Source of the DNA: a bacterium | GTDB taxonomy: Bacteria; ARS69 | NCBI GenBank assembly: GCA_025774865.1 | Contig: JALGZO010000653.1 | Span: 1-5,160, forward strand | DNA: 5,160 bases | Reading direction: 5' to 3' | Shown: in pieces, positions 1 through 5,160 of the stretch | How the letters are laid out: each line of letters begins with the position of its first letter | Numbering within the stretch: position 1 is the first letter of the stretch | The notes under the pieces: generated by a model | The model's database searches: none | Told to the model about the DNA's origin: nothing | What the model saw: the letters and a program-made list of their open reading frames with translations, nothing else | Made by a program: the position numbers and the translations under genes

Positions 1-405
1 CCGCGCTCGTCACCCCGCACGCGACCGGGTACGCGCCGACCAAGCCACAGGAGCCCGCGCCCGGGGCCGCAGGCGACCCCGCGTCCAGCGTGTACTCGCC
101 GATCGGCTCCGTCGCTTCACAGGTGCCCGGGTCGCAGAACCGCGGGTCGGAGTCGAAGTTGTTCGGACCGTACAGAAGGGTGCCGTCTCCCGAGATCGCG
201 GCCGCCCCTCCCTCGACGAGGCTACAGTCGACGTCGAAGGTCGCGAGGTCTTCGACGTGCGCCGGGTTCAACGCGTCGCAGCCACCGTGAAAGATCGTGT
301 TGCGGACGGTTGCCGTGGCGGTCTCGTTGATGAACAGATGCTGGCCGTCGGACGGCGCTCGGTTGTTCACGAACGTGCAGTTCTGGAGAATGATATCGAG
401 CAGGG
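1..405 (-). CDS. C-terminal continuation of the beta-helix protein in a shifted frame, cut by the left window edge
   Basis: Starting at codon CTG 403-401, a frame different from the upstream one reads LLDIILQNCTFVNNRAPSDG, then HLFINETATATVRNTIFHGG, a 'DVDCSLVEGG' coil, 'GPNNFDSDPRFCDPGTC' and 'GEYTLDAGSPAAG...SCGLVGAYPVACG', and stays open to position 1. This is the normal ending of the same beta-helix family: a further CTFVNN coil, an NTIF coil, and then the closing 'DPxFCDP ... GSPAAG ... CGLVGA' segment. About 134 codons are visible and the stop lies outside the window. The two frames overlap between roughly 443 and 401, so the joint is somewhere in that stretch, which contains GGCGGGGGAGGGG on the coding strand. 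This segment has no start of its own with a ribosome binding site, so it should be read as the second half of the 1308 gene rather than a separate gene. In related proteins a C-terminal sorting or FlgD-like domain often follows; it would lie outside the window. Confidence 0.8.
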
Positions 406-1308
406 ATCCCGGTCGAGGCCGACCCCTCCCCCGCCACCCCACTCCGCGACATTCGCCTCGAACAGGCAGTCGATCGCGGTGACGTGCGGCTCGTTGCCGA
501 GCCCGAGCCCCGACCCCGACCACGAGATGTTGCCGAAAAAGACGCAGCGGACGAACGTGGGCTCGGCCCAGGCCTTCACCAGAACGCCGCCGCCTCCCGC
601 CTCCGTCACCCAGTTTCTCGAAAACTCGCAGTCGGTGACGACGGGGTTCGAATTCGTGATCGAGGCGCCCCCGCCCGCGTGAAGGGCATAGTTGTCGACG
701 ACGACACAACGCGCGACGACGGCGTCGCAGAACTTCCGGAGAACGAAGCCACCGCCGTACCAGCCGGAGACCCCGTTGACGAACGTGCAGTCCGTCAGGG
801 TGATGTCACAATCGTTCCAGGCCAGCAGCCCCGCGCCGAATCCTTCGAAGCCGGTCTGATTGCCGTCGAAGATGCAGTACGAGATCGTGGGGTGGCTCCC
901 GTCCGCGACGAGGATTCCGCCGCCGCCACTCTCCGGGAATGGCCCCTCCGCGAAGCCCCCCGTGATCGTGATGCCTTCGATGCGCGAAGCCTGGGTCTCT
1001 CCGGCGTCGAGGCGGAACGCCCGGTGTGGATCCGAGCTGCTGCCCTCGCAATCGATCACGCAGGCGCCCGGACCGTGGCGGGATTTTACGACGAGGTCCT
1101 TCCCGCCGAACCGTACGTCGCGGTTGCCCGCACCCGTGAAGACGCCGTTTTCGAGGAAGATCGTGTCGCCGGCGGTCGCGGAATCCACGGCGGCCTGGAT
1201 CGTCGCGAAGTCCCCCAGCCCGTCCGGACGGATCGAGTGCTCCGCAGCCACGACCGGCGAGGCCAAGAGACCGAGGGTCGCGACGATTCCAGCGGTGAGC
1301 CGTTGCAT
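367..1308 (-). CDS. Exported right-handed parallel beta-helix repeat protein, N-terminal and central part (frame broken near its end)
   Basis: This is probably a secreted or cell-surface protein built as a right-handed parallel beta-helix (pectate-lyase-like fold); the substrate or ligand cannot be told from sequence. Residues 1-21 are a signal peptide (MQRLTAGI, hydrophobic core, VVA then AEHS). Residues 31-60 carry the typical entry motif 'FATIQAAVDSATAGDTIFLENGVF', followed by 'VIDCEG' and 'RIEGITITGG'. From about residue 125 come at least six coils of 22-28 residues, each a Gly-rich turn, a short strand and a Cys-containing strand: YCIFDGN, DCTFVNG, RCVVVDN, DCEFSRN, RCVFFGN, DCLFEAN. ATG 1308 is chosen because AAGGA lies 7 bases upstream and it begins the signal peptide. 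In this frame the protein ends after a non-family tail (SISFSRTARS); the family sequence continues in another frame (see 1-405). No catalytic residues are recognisable. The gene follows the dynamin-like gene by 80 bases. The fold is certain; the function is unknown. Confidence 0.88.
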   Translation of the reverse strand: MQRLTAGIVATLGLLASPVVAAEHSIRPDGLGDFATIQAAVDSATAGDTIFLENGVFTGAGNRDVRFGGKDLVVKSRHGPGACVIDCEGSSSDPHRAFRLDAGETQASRIEGITITGGFAEGPFPESGGGGILVADGSHPTISYCIFDGNQTGFEGFGAGLLAWNDCDITLTDCTFVNGVSGWYGGGFVLRKFCDAVVARCVVVDNYALHAGGGASITNSNPVVTDCEFSRNWVTEAGGGGVLVKAWAEPTFVRCVFFGNISWSGSGLGLGNEPHVTAIDCLFEANVAEWGGGGGVGLDRDPCSISFSRTARS

Positions 1309-1388
1309 CAGCCGTTCCTTGGAGGGGAGACGATCGCTGATCGAATACTGCCATGCGCTTCGAGCCGAATCAATCCAGGCCGCTGGGA
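1309..1388 (-). promoter_or_regulatory. Spacer upstream of the beta-helix gene with Shine-Dalgarno and possible weak promoter
   Basis: These 80 bases separate the stop of the dynamin-like gene from ATG 1308. AAGGAA at 1320-1315 is a good ribosome binding site, 7 bases from the start when read as AAGGA. A TTGATT (1373-1368) and CAGTAT (1350-1345) pair spaced by 17 bases gives a poor sigma-70-like promoter (4/6 and 3/6 matches). A small inverted repeat, CGATC-GCT-GATCG at 1331-1343, lies between this and the ribosome binding site. The ribosome binding site is well supported; the promoter and any operator role are guesses. Confidence 0.35.
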
Positions 1389-3038
1389 TCAGGCTCCCCG
1401 CGCCGCGACCGCTTCTTCCAGACTCACGCGCCGCGCCTCCAGCTCGTCGAGCCGCTCCCCCGCCTCGGCCATCGACCTCGCGCGTGCCTCCGTCGCATCG
1501 CGCTCGGGCTCGAAGATCTCGCGGAGCCGCGCGGCGTAGCGACGGACCTCCTCCCGGAAGCTTTGCTCGATCGCTTCGGAGAGCTCCGCGTTGAGCAGCT
1601 CCACCTTCGTCGAAAGCTCGCGCTTCAGCCGCCCGCGCCGGTGCGGCAGCAAGAACAGACCGGTCAGAACGAGGATCGTGCCGCCGATGGCCCCGGTGAC
1701 GTCGATCGTGAGCGACGTGAGGGCCGCCGTGAGCACCGCCCCCACCCCGACCACGAGCGCCTCCACGCCGAACGTCCGCGCGATCGCATCGTTGACGGCG
1801 GAGACGACACGGTCGGCTTCGCGGCGGGGGTCGAATCCGTCGACGTAGCGCCGAACCGGCTTCGCCAGGTTCTGGAAGATCTCTTCGCGGTTGTAGACCG
1901 TGTCCTGCGGAATGAAGCGGGTCGTGGCGGCGGCGTCGCGGAGAGCCTCGCGCCGCTTCTCCAGCGTCTCCCGGGCTCTCTCCCAGGTCGCGAGATTCTG
2001 TCGGACGAGCCAGTCGATGAGAGCGTGCACCTCTTCCTCGATTCGCTCCGCCGTGTCGCCGATGACGTCGTGTCGGAACCGGTTCTCCACCACGTCGGCG
2101 TCGCGCAGCCGCATGATGTTCCCCAACCGGACCATGTCGTCGAGAAAGCGATGCCCTCGCCGCTCGAGGTTGAGCACGACGTTCTCGATCGCCGACTGAT
2201 ACCGCGCCAGCTCCTCGGTCATGCGACGCTCGTACTCGTCCAGTCCCCCGAGAATCGCATTCATCGCGGTGCGGTCCCCTTCGAACAGGCGCCGGCGCTC
2301 GGCCACCGCCTCCCGTTGCCGGACGAGCACGGTACGCAAGGTGTCGAGCGGAGACCGGAGCTTCAACGCGACCCGCTCGCGCGTGGCGAGCGTCGTGGTG
2401 ACCCACTCTTCGAGCGCCGGGTATTCGTTCTCCGCCGGCAGCGGCGCCCCGCCGTCCTCTCGCGCCGTCAGAGCTTGTGCCGCACTCACGACGAAGATGC
2501 GCGGCTCGTCGTCGAGACCACGCCGCGCCTGATCGCGGACGTATTCGCGGACACGCTCGATCTGATCGGGCTCCCGGGCGAGGTCCGAGTGACTCACGAC
2601 GATCACCACGTTCTTTCCCCAGGCGCGGATCCGCGACAGAAAGTCGTGTTCACTCGCGGCGTAGGGTCGCAGCAGGTTCGTGAGGAAGAGGACGAGATCC
2701 GCTCGGGGTACGAAGCGCTCGGTCAGCTCCTGCTCTCGCCGCTGCATCGAATTCGTCCCGGGCGTATCCACGACGCACAGGTCCCGCAAGAGCTCCGCCG
2801 GCTGGTGGTGAAGCAGGAGCCCCTCTTCGGCCTCGTGGGCGGACGGCACGTCGCCGTGGCGGAGAAGATGCACCTCGCGGGTCGTCGGCAGGTCACCCAC
2901 CTCGAGCAACGGCTCGCCGAGGAGACAGTTGATCAAGGTCGACTTGCCCGCGTTGTACTCCCCGACCACGACGAGGAGAAAGATCTCGTCGAGCGCGGTG
3001 CGAAGTCCGGCCAGCGCCCGGAGGTCTTCGGGCAGCAT
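1389..3038 (-). CDS. Bacterial dynamin-like GTPase (membrane-remodelling dynamin family protein)
   Basis: This is a large GTPase of the bacterial dynamin-like family, whose members bind membranes and can remodel, tether or fuse them. The visible core is 549 residues from ATG 3038. G1 P-loop: GEYNAGKST at residues 26-34. G2: Thr 52/53 in DLPTTREV. G3: DTPG at 91-94. G4 position: SHSD at 149-152 (the usual form is N/TKxD). G5-like: VVSAAQ at 183-188. Residues 220-420 are charged and helical, as expected of the dynamin stalk. Two hydrophobic segments, about 424-440 and 450-464 (ending in LFLLPHRRGR), form a membrane paddle. A further charged coiled-coil stretch (about 466-549) closes the stalk. 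ATG 3038 is the first usable in-frame start, but it has no Shine-Dalgarno and cuts off a helical N-terminus that is still encoded upstream (see 3039-3162), so the true protein is probably about 590 residues. The gene sits between two envelope-protein genes. Family assignment is firm; the cellular role is not known. Confidence 0.92.
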   Translation of the reverse strand: MLPEDLRALAGLRTALDEIFLLVVVGEYNAGKSTLINCLLGEPLLEVGDLPTTREVHLLRHGDVPSAHEAEEGLLLHHQPAELLRDLCVVDTPGTNSMQRREQELTERFVPRADLVLFLTNLLRPYAASEHDFLSRIRAWGKNVVIVVSHSDLAREPDQIERVREYVRDQARRGLDDEPRIFVVSAAQALTAREDGGAPLPAENEYPALEEWVTTTLATRERVALKLRSPLDTLRTVLVRQREAVAERRRLFEGDRTAMNAILGGLDEYERRMTEELARYQSAIENVVLNLERRGHRFLDDMVRLGNIMRLRDADVVENRFRHDVIGDTAERIEEEVHALIDWLVRQNLATWERARETLEKRREALRDAAATTRFIPQDTVYNREEIFQNLAKPVRRYVDGFDPRREADRVVSAVNDAIARTFGVEALVVGVGAVLTAALTSLTIDVTGAIGGTILVLTGLFLLPHRRGRLKRELSTKVELLNAELSEAIEQSFREEVRRYAARLREIFEPERDATEARARSMAEAGERLDELEARRVSLEEAVAARGA

Positions 3039-3162
3039 GTCGAGATTACCGAGGAGCGACTCGACGTCGTGGAGGAGCGCGCGTTCCTTCTCGACGAGCG
3101 CGCGTTCCTCGGCCGTGAGGAGAGGATCGATGGGTCACCTGTGCGTTGAAGCGGATGGCCAT
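3039..3162 (-). other. Probable true 5' end of the dynamin-like gene, displaced by a frame break
   Basis: Reading upstream from ATG 3038 in the same frame gives 32 more codons before TGA 3137-3135. They include LLTAEERALVEKERALLHDV followed by ESLLGNLD, an amphipathic helix matching the pre-GTPase helix usual in this family, with about 80% G or C at third codon positions. No ATG, GTG or TTG lies in those 32 codons. In the neighbouring frame an ATG at 3162-3160 opens MAIRFNAQVT, 33 bases after the stop of the preceding gene. Removing one C from the CCC at 3134-3132 would join it to IDPLLTAEERALVEKE, giving one protein of about 590 residues. I read this as the real N-terminus interrupted by a one-base insertion or sequencing error. 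The alternative is genuine initiation at ATG 3038 or at a rare start codon such as ATC 3131. No strong Shine-Dalgarno is seen before either ATG. Confidence 0.5.
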
Positions 3163-3195
3163 TCTAGCCGCCGGGAGCGGAACGGTCGACCGCGC

Positions 3196-4086
3196 CTACC
3201 ACCGGGGCGAGAAAACCACCTCGACGCGCCCTTCGACCACGACGCCGTCCGCGAAGACGTCATTCTCGAAGCCCTGCTTCGTCGTGCCGTCGAACTCTTG
3301 ACGTCCCCCCGCAGCGGTGAACTCCAGTGCCCACTGCCGTCCACGGAACGGCACGACTCCGATCCCCACCAGCAACGTCCCGTAGCGAATCGAGTCCCGG
3401 TCGACGGTTCGGACGCCAGCGGGGGTGGCCACCTGCACGGCGTTTCGAAAACCCCACTCGTAGAAGCCGAGTCGACCGGTGAGCATGAGGCTCACGTTGA
3501 CCTCCGAGATCGGCTCCGACACACGCCATCGGAGAACCGCGTCGCCGGCCCAGCCGTCGAGGGTCTCGAAGCCGGCGCGAAGCTCCGGCGGAAACCGGCC
3601 CCGCGTGTATTGCCCACGCAGGTCGAAGCCCAGCCGACCCTTGCCCACACCGAAGAGAACGCCCCCCGAGCCTATGGGGCCGAACGTGTCGAAGGCTAGG
3701 CCGCCTCCCCCCACCGTCGCCCCCACGCGCAGGTACGTCGGCGGGGGTGGCGGGTCCACATCCATATATTCTTCAACGCGTGGACCCGAGGGCGCGTCGG
3801 AGCCATCCGCCAAGACGTGCCAGACCTCCACGCCGAGATCGATCCACCCCCCGGAATCGGAGACGTACTCCGCCTCCCGGGGTTCCGGCGCGGGCGCTTC
3901 CTTCTTGTACTTCGTCTCCGAAGGCCTCTCGCGCCCGAGGACCTGTTGCTCATCGGATGGCTTGGCCGCTTCCTTCGCGACGTCGCGGAGGCTAGGCTTC
4001 TTGGCGACCGCGTCCCCGGCGGGACCGATGGCGAACAGCACCGCGGCGATCGTGACGCCGGCGAGGCGCATCGCGTCTCTGGCCAT
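3196..4086 (-). CDS. Putative outer-membrane beta-barrel protein with signal peptide
   Basis: I cannot name the family. The 296-residue product begins with a signal peptide (MARDAMRLAG, hydrophobic core 8-20, likely cleavage after A28 in DAVA-KK). A hydrophilic, charged and probably disordered stretch follows (29-78, KKPSLRDV... to PAPEPREAEY), then a short segment rich in Trp and acidic residues, and a run of five prolines (112-116). From about residue 118 to the end the sequence alternates polar and hydrophobic residues with many Gly and aromatics, such as LGFDLRGQYTRG, AVLRWRV, VSLMLTGRLGFYEWGF, YGTLLVGIGVV and WALEFTAAGG. It ends in VEVVFSPRW, with a terminal aromatic residue as expected of a BAM-recognised last strand. 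This fits a small 8-10 strand barrel in the outer membrane. ATG 4086 is preferred over the TTG at 4146 because GGGGGAG lies 7 bases upstream and the signal peptide starts there. It lies 106 bases after the reductase gene and 33 bases before the presumed start of the GTPase gene. Confidence 0.68.
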   Translation of the reverse strand: MARDAMRLAGVTIAAVLFAIGPAGDAVAKKPSLRDVAKEAAKPSDEQQVLGRERPSETKYKKEAPAPEPREAEYVSDSGGWIDLGVEVWHVLADGSDAPSGPRVEEYMDVDPPPPPTYLRVGATVGGGGLAFDTFGPIGSGGVLFGVGKGRLGFDLRGQYTRGRFPPELRAGFETLDGWAGDAVLRWRVSEPISEVNVSLMLTGRLGFYEWGFRNAVQVATPAGVRTVDRDSIRYGTLLVGIGVVPFRGRQWALEFTAAGGRQEFDGTTKQGFENDVFADGVVVEGRVEVVFSPRW

Positions 4087-4192
4087 GACGGATCTCCCCC
4101 GCACAGGGTGGACTGGCGGAGGGGGGTGAAACGGAGGGACCCTCAATGTACCACTCGGAGCCGCTCGACGCCAATCAGGCCGTACGGCCGCC
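4087..4192 (-). promoter_or_regulatory. Spacer upstream of the outer-membrane protein gene: strong Shine-Dalgarno, possible promoter
   Basis: GGGGGAG at 4100-4094 is a strong ribosome binding site, 7 bases before ATG 4086, and it decides the start of that gene. A TTGGCG (4174-4169) and TACATT (4150-4145) pair spaced by 18 bases matches a sigma-70-like promoter at 4/6 and 4/6 positions, which would give a leader of about 50 bases. The promoter is only a guess, since such matches also occur by chance. A perfect 12-base palindrome, GGCCGTACGGCC, lies at 4178-4189 just after the reductase stop. It has only a 4-bp stem around GTAC and no T-run, so it is not a convincing terminator. Confidence 0.35.
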
Positions 4193-5160
4193 TCAGCCGC
4201 CGCTGGGCAGTTCCGATCGCTTGGCCGCCTCCAGCGCCTCGAGGCTCTCGGCGACGTCGACGAACTTCTCGCGGATCTTGCCGGCCTTCTTGCCGCGCTC
4301 GATCTCGAGGCGATCGAGCGTCCTCCAGTCGTCGAACGTGACGTAGCGGATTCCCCGCTCTTCGAGGATGTCGGGGATCCGATCCGCCTCGTCGTCGGGC
4401 AGTACTGGCGCGGACCGCCCCGCGATGTCCTCGACCATGTGCGCGACCGTGCCTCTGGAGTCCGCCCGGTTCGTCCCGATGAGCCCGGTCGGACCGCGCT
4501 TCGCCCAGCCGGTGACGTACTGACCGGGGAGCGGCTCGCGGCGTTCGGGATGGAGCACGCGCCCGTCTTCGTTCAGCACGAGGCCCCACCGTTCATGGAA
4601 GGGCACGCCGGGGATCGGCGCGCCGTGGTAACCGATCGAGCGGAATACCAGTCCGACGGGAAACGTCTCGTGTTCGCCAGTGCCGCGCGCCCGCATGATT
4701 CCTGCTTCATCCGGGACGAGCCGGCACTTCTCGACCTCGAGCGCGGTGACGCATCCATTCTCGCCGAGGACTCCGGCCGGCGACTCCAGAAAGCGAAGAT
4801 AGACCTTCTTCTCGTGGCCCCACTCACCGGCCTCCGCCTTGTCGGAGAGGTACTCGGCGTTCTTGCGCGCATTGTAGTCGTCGACGGCGGCCAGCTCCGC
4901 TTCGTCGACCTGGACGTCTTCGGGGCGAACGACGAGATCGACGCCCTGGAGCTCGCCGATCTCCTTGATCTCCTTCGGCGTGAACGCCGCCTGCAGCACG
5001 CCCCGCCGACCGAAAACCCAGACCCTCTTCACGCGGCTCTCGCGCAACGCCAGAAGAGCGTGTTCACAAATGTCCGAATCGGCGAGGTCGTCGGGGTCCC
5101 GGATCAGGATGCGGCAGACATCCATCGCGACGTTCCCGATCCCCACCACCGCCACGTTTT
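4193..5160 (-). CDS. fprA: Ferredoxin-NADP+ reductase, adrenodoxin reductase/FprA type (N-terminus outside window)
   Basis: This FAD flavoenzyme passes electrons between NADPH and a ferredoxin in the cytoplasm. About 321 residues are visible, compared with roughly 450 for the family, so the N-terminal FAD-binding part (about 130-160 residues) lies beyond the right edge. The fragment opens inside the NADP-binding Rossmann domain: VAVVGIGNVAMDVCRIL matches the family GxGNVAxDxARIL, followed by the DPDDLADSDICEHAL region. FGRRGVLQAAFT (48-59 from codon 5155) carries the Arg pair that binds the 2'-phosphate of NADPH and indicates NADPH over NADH. 'VFRSIGYHGAPIPGVPF' (170-186) and 'GWAKRGPTGLIGTN' (216-229) are the conserved FAD-contacting segments of the C-terminal half. 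The C-terminus ends with a charged helix (about 285-314) that differs between members. GTG 5155 is internal, not the start. No ferredoxin gene is in the window. Assignment to the FprA/adrenodoxin reductase family is firm; the exact partner is unknown. Confidence 0.93.
   Translation of the reverse strand, partial: NVAVVGIGNVAMDVCRILIRDPDDLADSDICEHALLALRESRVKRVWVFGRRGVLQAAFTPKEIKEIGELQGVDLVVRPEDVQVDEAELAAVDDYNARKNAEYLSDKAEAGEWGHEKKVYLRFLESPAGVLGENGCVTALEVEKCRLVPDEAGIMRARGTGEHETFPVGLVFRSIGYHGAPIPGVPFHERWGLVLNEDGRVLHPERREPLPGQYVTGWAKRGPTGLIGTNRADSRGTVAHMVEDIAGRSAPVLPDDEADRIPDILEERGIRYVTFDDWRTLDRLEIERGKKAGKIREKFVDVAESLEALEAAKRSELPSGG

Noticed and set aside
367-1000. Repeated DNA patterns such as GAACGTGCAG within the beta-helix gene, considered as a repeat array.
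   Set aside because: They reflect the repeated protein motif CTFVN in successive coils. Spacing and sequence vary, so this is not a CRISPR array or a DNA-level tandem repeat.
1331-1343. Inverted repeat CGATC-GCT-GATCG upstream of the beta-helix gene, considered as an operator.
   Set aside because: Five-base arms are expected by chance in GC-rich DNA with frequent CGATCG, and no regulator or second copy is in the window.
1309-2406. Upstream extension of the beta-helix reading frame to an ATG at 2406, which would make a 679-residue fusion.
   Set aside because: The added part overlaps the GTPase gene out of frame and is low-complexity Arg/Gly/Ala sequence, while ATG 1308 has a ribosome binding site and starts a normal signal peptide.
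1353-3149. A 598-codon open frame on the plus strand opposite the dynamin-like gene, and a 351-codon one at 484-1539 opposite the beta-helix gene.
   Set aside because: Both are antisense to clearly recognisable genes. Their products are Arg/Pro/His/Asp-rich with no domain, as expected of long antisense frames in GC-rich DNA.
4178-4189. Perfect palindrome GGCCGTACGGCC just after the reductase stop, considered as a terminator.
   Set aside because: It can form only a 4-bp stem with a 4-base loop, the flanks do not pair, and no T-run follows on the minus strand.

Overview
The window is a GC-rich bacterial chromosomal segment in which every gene I can support lies on the minus strand. In transcription order (right to left) they are: the C-terminal two thirds of an adrenodoxin-reductase/FprA-type ferredoxin-NADP+ reductase, cut by the right edge; a secreted protein of about 296 residues that looks like an outer-membrane beta-barrel; a bacterial dynamin-like GTPase with a two-segment hydrophobic paddle; and an exported right-handed parallel beta-helix protein cut by the left edge. 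The signal peptides and the predicted outer-membrane protein point to a diderm bacterium. The beta-helix protein, with its Gly-rich coils, 'CTFVNN'-type turns and 'GPNNFDSDPRFCDP' ending, resembles those abundant in uncultured FCB-related lineages such as Eiseniibacteriota. That placement is an impression from family style, not a measured result.

Layout: about 4193-5160 ferredoxin-NADP+ reductase (5' end missing); 4087-4192 spacer with a possible weak promoter and a clear Shine-Dalgarno; 3196-4086 outer-membrane-like protein; 3039-3195 a short region that still encodes the family N-terminus of the GTPase but in a frame with no usable start codon; 1389-3038 GTPase core; 1309-1388 spacer; 1-1308 beta-helix gene, which changes reading frame near 401-443.

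The most notable sequence-level observations are two places where one protein appears to continue across a reading-frame break: the beta-helix gene (strong evidence) and the start of the dynamin-like gene (moderate evidence). Both are next to short G/C runs, so sequencing or assembly error is the simplest explanation, with real inactivation or phase-variable expression as alternatives. The dynamin-like protein also has an atypical G4 nucleotide-specificity motif (SHSD instead of N/TKxD).

Three of the four genes act at or in the cell envelope, and the spacing would allow co-transcription, but the sequence does not prove a shared pathway. I saw no RNA genes, insertion sequences, CRISPR arrays or phage genes. 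The very long plus-strand reading frames are antisense shadows of the GC-rich genes.
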